DNA of 6,529 nucleotides from Chitinophagaceae bacterium (GTDB lineage Bacteria; Bacteroidota; Bacteroidia; Chitinophagales; Chitinophagaceae): assembly GCA_009996555.1 (NCBI GenBank), contig JAACZX010000530.1:1-6529 (forward strand), read 5' to 3'. The notes under the pieces are model-generated. The model was given only the letters and a program-made list of their open reading frames with translations. It made no database searches and had not been told where the DNA came from. The stretch's first letter is position 1. Every line of letters begins with the position of its first letter. The position numbers and the translations under genes are program-made. Positions 1 to 5,427 of the stretch are shown one piece after another.

Positions 1-1
1 A

Positions 2-418
2 GGTTTGAAAAAATACCGTGAAATGACAACCGCTGAAGGTCTTGATCATGATCAGAAAGTGGGTGCTATTCAAAAAGAAGTTGAAGAAGCAACTGCTCTT
101 GAATTACCAATGTTGTCTAAAAACCTGGTATTCTTATCTACTATCACTTCTCTCGCCACATTGATCGCCCTGTTAGGTACTGTATTAGGTATGATCCGTT
201 CTTTCGGAGCCTTAGGTAGCGAAGGTGGTGGTGGTGATGCAAGTGCACTTGCGGTAGGTATCTCTGAAGCCCTGTATAACACGGCATTGGGTATCGGTAC
301 TTCATCTTTTGCGATGATCATGTACAATGTGTTTACAACTAAGATCGACTCTATCACTTACGGTATTGACGAAACAAGTTTCACATTGACACAAAGTTTT
401 GCTACTCAGTACAAATAA
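2..418 (+). CDS. exbB: ExbB/TolQ/MotA-family proton channel subunit, 5'-truncated
   Basis: This is the C-terminal part of an ExbB-type inner-membrane protein, which forms the pentameric proton channel that powers TonB through ExbD. The frame is open to the left edge, so the true start is outside the window; the TTG at 5-7 is an internal Leu codon. About 138 residues are visible. Counting from that Leu, two hydrophobic segments (about 41-66 and 81-107) match ExbB TM2 and TM3. The GTVLGM motif (Thr59) and the ISEALYNTALGI motif (Thr93) match the pore-lining threonine regions of ExbB. A glycine-rich loop (GSEGGGGD, 71-78) separates the helices and looks like a lineage-specific insertion relative to E. 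coli ExbB as I recall it. exbD1 follows after an 82-bp gap. TolQ is excluded in practice by the exbD-exbD-tonB context. Confidence 0.93.
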   Translation, partial: GLKKYREMTTAEGLDHDQKVGAIQKEVEEATALELPMLSKNLVFLSTITSLATLIALLGTVLGMIRSFGALGSEGGGGDASALAVGISEALYNTALGIGTSSFAMIMYNVFTTKIDSITYGIDETSFTLTQSFATQYK

Positions 419-422
419 TCTT

Positions 423-452
423 ACACCAGCCGTAAATACGGCTGACCAGTGT
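423..452 (+). other. Intergenic stem-loop after exbB
   Basis: A 7-bp perfect stem, CAGCCGT/ACGGCTG (427-433 with 438-444), closes an AAAT loop just after the exbB stop codon. A second helix, ACAC/GTGT (423-426 with 449-452), can extend it across a 4-nt bulge. No T-tract follows, so it does not look like an intrinsic terminator. Its position suggests a role in mRNA stability or in setting the exbB:exbD ratio, which is inference only. Confidence 0.5.
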
Positions 453-480
453 ATGGAATTTTGTTGAAACTGAATCTAAT
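451..480 (+). repeat. Intergenic gapped repeat, copy 1 (upstream of exbD1)
   Basis: GTATGGAATT (451-460), 13 nt, then ATCTAAT (474-480). The same arrangement recurs at 1762-1791 and, slightly altered, at 2734-2764. The element starts 50 nt before the GTG start of exbD1, exactly the distance seen between copy 2 and tonB. The first arm shares two further T residues with copy 2. Function unknown: a leader, promoter or processing signal is possible. Confidence 0.7.
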
Positions 481-500
481 AATTCAAAACTTTCAAGATA

Positions 501-1172
501 GTGTCAAAACTTAATAAAATAGCCAAGAAGAGTACATGGGTAGATATGACAGCCTTCGTGGATGTGTCGTTTCTGATCCTTACATTCTTCATGTTGGCAA
601 CGAAGTTTAAACCACCAGAAGTGGTGAAGATTGAAAATCCAAAATCTGTTTCTTCGGATAAAGTAGCAGACAAGGATGTATTCAAAGTAACGTTTGATAA
701 TGAAGGCAGGGTGTTTATCAGCTTTAGCGCCGATAAAGAGGGCAGAGAAAATGCTCAGCTCACTGCAGAAGTTTTAGGCAGGCAAAAAGGGTTGAACTTA
801 TCGCCTGCTGAAATTTCAACCTTCATCAAGTTTTCAGCCGGAGGTATTGGTGTTCCTGTAGGTCAATTGAAAAGCTTTTTGGCTTTAAGTGACGAAGACT
901 ACAAGAAATTCAAACAACCTGGTATTCCTGTAGCAGATACATTAAATAATCAGTTGAACGATTATCTGAATGCATTAATTACAGGAAAAGGTGGCAAAAA
1001 GCCTGCAAACATTATGCTTAATGGTGACAATGCAACGAAATATCCTTACTTTAAAAATGTACTTACTGCATTTAAAAAGAATGGCATCTTCTCGTTCAAA
1101 CTCATCACTGCTATGGAAGGTGTACCCGTGGGAACACCACTTTACCAGAAGCACAATGCTGAAGCTAAATAA
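501..1172 (+). CDS. exbD: ExbD-type biopolymer transport protein, long paralog (ExbD1)
   Basis: ExbD is the single-pass inner-membrane partner of ExbB; its transmembrane Asp takes part in proton flow that energises TonB. The basic N-terminus (K3-K10) precedes the VDMTAFVDVSF motif, in which Asp21 corresponds to the essential ExbD Asp. The membrane helix spans about residues 19-34, and the rest is periplasmic. The C-terminal part (about 169-205, with NGDNATKYPYF) matches the end of the ExbD periplasmic fold. At 223 aa it is much longer than a usual ExbD (about 140 aa), because about 100 extra residues lie between the helix and the C-terminal motif. The GTG start is preferred: the frame has a stop at 480-482 and no other start in between, and the next Met (16) would delete the basic tail and begin inside the conserved motif. 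The exact gene name is uncertain because of the paralogs. Confidence 0.9.
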   Translation: MSKLNKIAKKSTWVDMTAFVDVSFLILTFFMLATKFKPPEVVKIENPKSVSSDKVADKDVFKVTFDNEGRVFISFSADKEGRENAQLTAEVLGRQKGLNLSPAEISTFIKFSAGGIGVPVGQLKSFLALSDEDYKKFKQPGIPVADTLNNQLNDYLNALITGKGGKKPANIMLNGDNATKYPYFKNVLTAFKKNGIFSFKLITAMEGVPVGTPLYQKHNAEAK

Positions 1173-1208
1173 AGACCACGCATACTTTAACTTTTTAAAA
1201 ATTGAACA

Positions 1209-1760
1209 ATGGCAGATTTAGGACAGGATTCCGGTGGTGGTGGCCATAAGAAAGGCCCGGGGGTCAAGAAGCAGGCCCGCAAAGATGCCCGTGTTGACAT
1301 GACACCCATGGTGGATCTTGGGTTCTTGCTCATTACGTTCTTCATCTTTACCACAACCATCAGCAGCCCTAAAGCGTTTAAGCTGAACGTTCCTGACGAT
1401 AGCGCCAAGGACGAAGAACAAACGCAGGCAAAGGCTTCAGGTGCGTTTACGGTAATGCTCAGTAAAGAAAACCACGTATACTATTACGAAGGACAATTAC
1501 TGCCGGACGGATCAAACTTTAAATCATCAAACTTTAAAGAAATCCGCTCTGAGTTGTTACGTAAAAAGCAGAATACACCAGAAAAGGATTTTGTAGTGAT
1601 CATTAAGCCAAATGATGAATCGAACTACAAAAACGTGGTAGACATGTTAGATGAGATGCAGATATTGGAAATTAAGCGTTACGCCATTGTGGATATTGCC
1701 GAAGGTGAAAATGCCCTGATCAAGATAACCGAAGGCAGTGCAGCAGCTGGCGGACAATAA
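1209..1760 (+). CDS. exbD: ExbD-type biopolymer transport protein (ExbD2)
   Basis: This is the second ExbD of the operon, 183 aa, starting 36 bp after exbD1. A glycine-rich and basic cytoplasmic tail (residues 1-29, with GGGG at 9-12) leads into the classic VDMTPMVDLGF motif, where Asp36 is the predicted proton-relay residue. One transmembrane helix spans about 35-51. The periplasmic domain ends with the conserved pattern VVIIKP...NYKNVVDMLDEM (about 129-150), typical of ExbD C-termini. It is much closer to ExbD3 at 2778-3242 than to ExbD1, sharing the MVDLGFLLITFFIFTT block and the C-terminal pattern. ExbD works as a dimer inside the ExbB pentamer, so an ExbD1/ExbD2 heterodimer is possible; that is inference. 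No Shine-Dalgarno is visible; the upstream bases are A/T-rich, as is common in Bacteroidota. Confidence 0.93.
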   Translation: MADLGQDSGGGGHKKGPGVKKQARKDARVDMTPMVDLGFLLITFFIFTTTISSPKAFKLNVPDDSAKDEEQTQAKASGAFTVMLSKENHVYYYEGQLLPDGSNFKSSNFKEIRSELLRKKQNTPEKDFVVIIKPNDESNYKNVVDMLDEMQILEIKRYAIVDIAEGENALIKITEGSAAAGGQ

Positions 1761-1761
1761 C

Positions 1762-1791
1762 GTATGGAATTTTAAACAATCCGCATCTAAT
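1762..1791 (+). repeat. Intergenic gapped repeat, copy 2 (upstream of tonB)
   Basis: GTATGGAATT (1762-1771), 13 nt, then ATCTAAT (1785-1791), beginning 1 nt after the exbD2 stop codon. It matches copy 1 in both arms, in gap length, and in its 50-nt distance to the following start codon. The gap sequences differ apart from two T residues next to the first arm, which argues that the arms are selected rather than being a recent duplication. Confidence 0.7.
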
Positions 1792-1811
1792 ACTAAACAC
1801 AACTGTTAATT

Positions 1812-2639
1812 ATGGAAGTAAATAAAATACTAAGCGCCGATTTTCTTGATATCCTGTTTGATGGCAGGAACAAGGAATATGGTGCTTACGAACTCCGCAA
1901 AAATTACCAGCGCAGGTTAACTATTGCATTGTTGATTACAGCAGGCGCAGCTTTGTTGATTTTTCTCAGTGTAATTGTGGGTCGCAGCGTAGGTAAGGAA
2001 GACAAAAGCAAGGTGAAGGTGCAGGATGTAACCTTGGCCGACATTAAGCAGGAAGAGCCTCAAAAAATTGAGCCACCTCCCCCGCCTCCTCCAAAACAGG
2101 AGCCACCAAAAATTGAAATCACGAAGTTTACTCCTCCCAAAATCGTAGAAGACGAAAAATTTGAGGAGAAGAATGAAGTGAAAGAACAGGAAGAAATTAC
2201 CAACGTAGGTAAAATTGACCAGGAAGGTATTAAGGATCCCGAAGTTGTGAATCCTCCAAAAGTGGAAGAAGAAACAAAAGTAGTAGAGGCTCCTAAAGAA
2301 GATCCTAACCAGGTATTTACCAAAGTGGAAGTTGAAGCCCAGTTCCCCGGTGGTGAAGGTAAATGGAACCAATATGTGCAACGTGAGGTTGAAAAGAATA
2401 TTGACGACCTCGTGGATGACGGCCAGGCCGGTACATGTGAAGTTCAGTTCATCGTGGATAAAGAAGGTAACGTAAGTAACGTGGAAGCATTAACCATGAA
2501 AGGTTCTAAACTGGCTGAAGTAGCGGTGAACGCTATCAAGCGTGGACCCAAATGGATTCCAGCTATCCAAAACGGCCGCCAGGTAAAAGCGTGGCGTCGT
2601 CAAAAGATTACGTTCCGTCTGCCCGACGAGCAACCTTAA
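1812..2639 (+). CDS. tonB: TonB energy transducer
   Basis: TonB spans the periplasm and passes energy from ExbB/ExbD to TonB-dependent outer-membrane transporters. The 275-aa protein has a cytoplasmic N-terminus with the Bacteroidota-type motif GRNKEYGAYELRKNY (18-32) and one transmembrane helix (about 36-57). A proline/acid/lysine-rich periplasmic linker follows (about 60-165), including seven consecutive prolines at 88-94. The C-terminal TonB domain (about 168-271) contains AQFPGG (176-181), the strand FIVDKEGNV (213-221), and the closing pattern with KWIPA (247-251), NGR (254-256) and a final β-strand ending TFRL. The long cytoplasmic N-terminus differs from E. coli TonB but is usual in this phylum. 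It starts 51 bp after exbD2, is led by repeat copy 2, and is the last gene before a strong terminator. Confidence 0.96.
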   Translation: MEVNKILSADFLDILFDGRNKEYGAYELRKNYQRRLTIALLITAGAALLIFLSVIVGRSVGKEDKSKVKVQDVTLADIKQEEPQKIEPPPPPPPKQEPPKIEITKFTPPKIVEDEKFEEKNEVKEQEEITNVGKIDQEGIKDPEVVNPPKVEEETKVVEAPKEDPNQVFTKVEVEAQFPGGEGKWNQYVQREVEKNIDDLVDDGQAGTCEVQFIVDKEGNVSNVEALTMKGSKLAEVAVNAIKRGPKWIPAIQNGRQVKAWRRQKITFRLPDEQP

Positions 2640-2673
2640 TACGACCTTTTCAAGAAGGAATATACAAGCAAGC

Positions 2674-2708
2674 TCCCCATCGGTTTACCGATGGGGACTT
2701 TTGTTTTT
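2674..2708 (+). terminator. Rho-independent terminator after tonB
   Basis: A 10-bp perfect stem (TCCCCATCGG, 2674-2683, with CCGATGGGGA, 2688-2697) closes a TTTA loop and is followed by ACTTTTGTTTTT. The GC-rich stem and T-tract on the plus strand mark the end of the exbB-exbD1-exbD2-tonB transcript, and separate exbD3 from that operon. Confidence 0.92.
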
Positions 2709-2733
2709 AGCCACTCCTGATTCCGTTTTCATT

Positions 2734-2764
2734 GTATGGAATTGAATGTATTTAACATCTTAAT
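2734..2764 (+). repeat. Intergenic gapped repeat, copy 3 (upstream of exbD3)
   Basis: GTATGGAATT (2734-2743), 13 nt, then ATCTTAAT (2757-2764), which has one extra T compared with ATCTAAT in copies 1 and 2. It lies downstream of the tonB terminator and begins 44 nt before the preferred exbD3 start, against 50 nt for the other copies. Because it follows a terminator, this copy could contribute to starting transcription of exbD3. Confidence 0.6.
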
Positions 2765-2777
2765 GAAAACAATACTT

Positions 2778-3242
2778 ATGGCTGCAATAGAAAACACTTC
2801 CGGTAAAAGAAACATCCGCATCGACTTTGCTCCTATGGTTGACCTTGGATTTCTGCTGATCACTTTTTTTATTTTTACAACTTCATTATTGGAACCAAAA
2901 GCATTTGGTTTGCATTTGCCTGATGCAGGAGATGGTACATTGTCTCCCTTATCATCCACCATCACCCTTACCATGCATGCAAATGGTGCTGTTGATTATC
3001 TGGAAGGAAATGAAACAAACGTGCTTGCAAAAGGCACAGCATTTCTTTATGGCAAACCATCGCTGCGTGAGCACCTGCTTGAAAAGCGTAAGCGTATTAT
3101 TGCACAAACAGGAAACGATGAACAGTACACAGTGGTGATTAAGCCAACCGCACAAACCAATTACAAAGAAGTGGTAGATGTGCTGGATGAAATGACCATT
3201 ACCGGCATTAAAAAATATGTACTGATGGATGACAAACCTTAA
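2778..3242 (+). CDS. exbD: ExbD-type biopolymer transport protein, third paralog (ExbD3)
   Basis: A third ExbD, 154 aa from the preferred start. The N-terminus is basic (K10, R11, R14) and leads into IDFAPMVDLGF, with Asp22 as the predicted proton-relay residue. One transmembrane helix spans about 20-36. The periplasmic C-terminus has VVIKP...NYKEVVDVLDEM (about 119-139), nearly matching ExbD2. The MT of the usual VDMTPMVD motif is replaced by FA. Two earlier in-frame ATGs exist (2736, 2763), giving up to 168 aa. The start at 2778 is preferred because its tail resembles other ExbDs and the earlier codons fall in or at the edge of the repeat element. It follows the tonB terminator, so it is likely a separate transcription unit, possibly reading into mnmE. 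Protein similarity to ExbD2 is high while the DNA has diverged at many codons, suggesting an old duplication. Confidence 0.9.
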   Translation: MAAIENTSGKRNIRIDFAPMVDLGFLLITFFIFTTSLLEPKAFGLHLPDAGDGTLSPLSSTITLTMHANGAVDYLEGNETNVLAKGTAFLYGKPSLREHLLEKRKRIIAQTGNDEQYTVVIKPTAQTNYKEVVDVLDEMTITGIKKYVLMDDKP

Positions 3243-3271
3243 GCCAATGCGGCTATTCTCCTGTATCGGGT

Positions 3272-3279
3272 TATTTTTG
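3272..3279 (+). promoter_or_regulatory. Bacteroidota-type -7 promoter box upstream of mnmE
   Basis: TATTTTTG fits the Bacteroidota -7 consensus TAnnTTTG exactly and ends 4 bp before the mnmE ATG at 3284. No convincing TTG -33 element is visible about 20 bp upstream. If used, transcription would begin at or within a few bases of the start codon, giving a leaderless or nearly leaderless mRNA. Confidence 0.55.
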
Positions 3280-3283
3280 CAGC

Positions 3284-4663
3284 ATGCTTGGAAAATTATC
3301 TGGTTGGGATGATACAATTGTTGCGCTTGCAACACCGCATGGTATTGGAGCTATCGGCGTAATTCGGTTAAGTGGTCCTAAAACAATTGATATTGTGAAC
3401 CGCTTATTTCCTTCAAAAGATCTTACGAAACAGGCATCACATACAATTCATGTAGGATTATTGAAGGACGAAGAAAAGGTGCTTGATGAAGTTGTTGTAT
3501 CGCTGTTTAAAAATCCGAAAAGTTATACGGGTGAAGATGTGATTGAAATTTCCTGTCATGGTTCTCCATTTATACAGGAGCAGGTGATCAATACTATTGT
3601 AAAATATGGTGCCCGTTTAGCAAAACCAGGCGAGTTTACACAAAGAGCTTTTCTGAAAGGTAAACTTGATCTTACGCAGGCTGAAGCTGTTGCCGACCTG
3701 ATTGCAAGCAACACTGAAGCATCACAAAAAACAGCATTGCACAATATACGTGGCGGCTTTTCCACTGTTTTAAAAGAGTTGAGAGAGCAATTGATTTCCT
3801 TCTCCGCATTGATTGAACTGGAACTTGATTTTAGCCAGGAAGATGTGGAATTTGCAGATCGTTCAAAATTTCATGAGCTTATCCAACGTTCACAGAAAGT
3901 AACTGCTGAGCTGTTGCAATCATTTCAGTTAGGAAATGTTATTAAGAACGGAGTGAGCGTGGCAATCGTTGGCAAACCGAATGCAGGTAAATCAACTTTG
4001 CTGAATACATTATTGAATGAGAACCGTGCTATTGTAAGTGACATAGCAGGTACAACAAGAGATACCATTGAAGAAGTGTTGAATATTAACGGCATCATTT
4101 TCCGGCTCATCGACACGGCAGGTATCCGCAAAAGTACAGATGCCATTGAAGTGATAGGTGTTGAAAAGAGCATGGAAAAAATGCAGCAGGCCGATCTTGT
4201 ACTTTATCTTTTTGATGTGAATGCTGAATCGCAAACAGAATTAGAAACGGCATTGCTGCAGGTGCAACAACAGAATAAAAATTACCTGCTCATCGGAAAT
4301 AAAGTAGATGTGATGGGAGAGGATGCTGCACAACAAAAATTCTCCGGCGATGCGGTGTTGTTTATTGCTGCAAAGTCGCACAAACATATTGATGTATTGA
4401 AGGAGCGGTTGGTTGATAAAGTTGTGCAGGGAACAGTGCAAACCGAAAACACGATTGTTACCAATGCACGGCATTATGCAGCATTGCAGGAAGTAGAAAA
4501 ATCGCTTAACGATATAAAGACAGGGCTCGATAATAATTTACCCGGCGATCTGCTTGCATTAGACATTCGCCGTTGCCTGCATTTTTTAGGCGATATAACT
4601 GGAGAGATCACAAACGAGGACAGGCTGGATTATATTTTTAGCAAATTCTGTATCGGCAAATAA
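3284..4663 (+). CDS. mnmE: tRNA uridine-5-carboxymethylaminomethyl modification GTPase MnmE
   Basis: MnmE (TrmE) works with MnmG to install the (carboxymethyl)aminomethyl group at C5 of wobble uridine 34 in certain tRNAs, using GTP hydrolysis and a folate one-carbon donor. The 459-aa length is normal. The N-terminal folate-binding domain (about 1-120) opens with DTIVALATPHGIGAIGVIRLSG-type sequence and includes PGEFTQRAFLNGK-like residues near 115-127. A helical domain flanks the inserted G domain, which has G1 GKPNAGKST (230-238), G2 TTRDT (257-261), G3 DTAG (277-280), G4 NKVD (339-342) and a G5-like AAKS (362-365). The C-terminus is the hallmark FCIGK, with Cys456. All key motifs are intact, so it should be functional. 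It lies 41 bp after exbD3 but has its own promoter-like box. No functional link to the Exb proteins is evident. Confidence 0.98.
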   Translation: MLGKLSGWDDTIVALATPHGIGAIGVIRLSGPKTIDIVNRLFPSKDLTKQASHTIHVGLLKDEEKVLDEVVVSLFKNPKSYTGEDVIEISCHGSPFIQEQVINTIVKYGARLAKPGEFTQRAFLKGKLDLTQAEAVADLIASNTEASQKTALHNIRGGFSTVLKELREQLISFSALIELELDFSQEDVEFADRSKFHELIQRSQKVTAELLQSFQLGNVIKNGVSVAIVGKPNAGKSTLLNTLLNENRAIVSDIAGTTRDTIEEVLNINGIIFRLIDTAGIRKSTDAIEVIGVEKSMEKMQQADLVLYLFDVNAESQTELETALLQVQQQNKNYLLIGNKVDVMGEDAAQQKFSGDAVLFIAAKSHKHIDVLKERLVDKVVQGTVQTENTIVTNARHYAALQEVEKSLNDIKTGLDNNLPGDLLALDIRRCLHFLGDITGEITNEDRLDYIFSKFCIGK

Positions 4664-4689
4664 AAAGCGTCGCCTGAAAAAGCAACGCC
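4661..4689 (-). terminator. Rho-independent terminator for the minus-strand lipoprotein gene, overlapping the mnmE stop
   Basis: Read on the minus strand, GCGTTGC (4688-4682), an 8-nt loop and GCGACGC (4673-4667) form a 7-bp stem with one G·U pair, followed by TTTTT (4666-4662). The T-tract exists only in the minus direction; on the plus strand the stem has a C/A mismatch and no trailing T-run. It therefore terminates leftward transcription. Its T-tract coincides with the TAA stop codon of mnmE on the other strand. Confidence 0.7.
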
Positions 4690-4716
4690 AAACCAAACCA
4701 ACTGCATGAGAAATAA

Positions 4717-5262
4717 TCAGGGCAGATCAATACTTCGGATGGTCCATTCATTTGTGATGGTTCCATCGCCATATTTATCCCAAAAGACCACTTTTATTTT
4801 GTAATTTTTTTCCCATTCCATGGGCTTGCCCGTGTTAATGGTGCACTTTAATCTTGTAGCTTCATCTTTTGCAAATACATCATTGCTGGCAAACAAATCT
4901 TTTTCATCTAAAAGAACAACCCCTTGCTCATCGGTAATGCGTAGAGAACAACCGGCAGACACCTTACCTTTCTTTTCTGAAAGACCACTCACGCCATCAT
5001 TTATCAATACAAAACTTTCACCAATAGGAATATCTGTATGCCCCAACCGCTCATTATTCATCATTAAAAAAACCGATTCCGGCTTAATGCCCATGTAGCT
5101 TGCGGTTAAACCTGTTGTTAGATCTTTTGTAATACCTGTAACCTTTTTTGAAGAGCATGCAGCAAGAAGGAGAAAAACAGAGAGGCAGAATGCAGCCGGC
5201 AACAGAGCCACCGGCTTAACAATCGTGCAGGTTAAAAACTGAAAGGTGTTCTTCAGCAACAT
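4717..5262 (-). CDS. Predicted lipoprotein of unknown function
   Basis: I do not recognise this family. From the ATG at 5262 the protein has 181 residues; an in-frame ATG at 5301 would give 194. The later start is preferred because it gives a shorter, more signal-like N-terminus, though it is still long, with the lipobox LLLAAC ending at Cys36 (codon 5155-5157). SSKK follows the Cys, so lipidation and residence in the inner or outer membrane, facing the periplasm, are likely. The mature part (about 145 aa) alternates short hydrophobic stretches with glycines and looks β-rich. It has two cysteines (105 and 140) that could pair. Near the C-terminus, DKYGDGTI (162-169) partly resembles a calcium-binding loop but lacks the usual third acidic residue. 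It converges on mnmE and is followed by a good terminator. No clear promoter is seen. Confidence 0.75.
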   Translation of the reverse strand: MLLKNTFQFLTCTIVKPVALLPAAFCLSVFLLLAACSSKKVTGITKDLTTGLTASYMGIKPESVFLMMNNERLGHTDIPIGESFVLINDGVSGLSEKKGKVSAGCSLRITDEQGVVLLDEKDLFASNDVFAKDEATRLKCTINTGKPMEWEKNYKIKVVFWDKYGDGTITNEWTIRSIDLP

Positions 5263-5311
5263 CTGGTTATTAAAACGCTTATTATTCTGCTGCGTGTGCA
5301 TAAGGTGTTTT

Positions 5312-5329
5312 TCGTTGTTCGTTCAACGA
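5312..5329. promoter_or_regulatory. Inverted repeat upstream of the lipoprotein gene
   Basis: TCGTTG (5312-5317) and CAACGA (5324-5329) form a perfect 6-bp inverted repeat with a 6-nt spacer, upstream of both possible starts of the minus-strand lipoprotein gene. A second small palindrome, CAAC-A-GTTG, lies at 5340-5348. It may be an operator or an mRNA hairpin; the short arms mean chance cannot be excluded. The 126 bp between the ATG at 5301 and the receiver gene show no clear TAnnTTTG promoter and no terminator. Confidence 0.25.
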
Positions 5330-5427
5330 TGTAAAAATGCAACAGTTGAAAACGAAATAAAAACTTTAAACAGCAAATTGCAGAATAGAATTGTCGAAGT
5401 GTGGTAAAACGCAGCTAAAGCGATTGT

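Noticed and set aside
5..7. TTG as the start codon of the first gene
   Set aside because: The frame is open to the left edge, and the product lacks ExbB's first transmembrane segment. The gene is truncated by the window, and this codon is an internal Leu.
223..237. GGT triplet run in exbB as a possible unstable microsatellite
   Set aside because: It is only about four units and encodes a glycine-rich loop. It is too short to suggest phase variation.
70..357. Minus-strand open frame opposite exbB
   Set aside because: It is a shadow of a strongly conserved membrane-protein frame and has no motif or initiation context.
1917..2381. 154-codon open frame on the minus strand inside tonB
   Set aside because: It lies entirely opposite tonB. 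Its composition (Phe/Leu/Trp/Arg-rich) reflects the complement of the Pro/Lys/Glu-rich linker, and it shows no recognisable domain.
2736..2777. N-terminal extension of ExbD3 from the ATG at 2736
   Set aside because: That ATG belongs to the repeated intergenic element, and the extra 14 residues do not resemble an ExbD N-terminus. The start at 2778 fits better, though the longer form is not excluded.
4753..4779. EF-hand-like DKYGDGTI in the lipoprotein
   Set aside because: The third ligand position is Tyr rather than Asp or Asn, there is only one such loop, and the surrounding sequence looks β-rich rather than helical.
4820..5098. 92-codon plus-strand open frame opposite the lipoprotein gene
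   Set aside because: The minus-strand frame has a lipobox, a sensible start and a downstream terminator; this one has no recognisable features.
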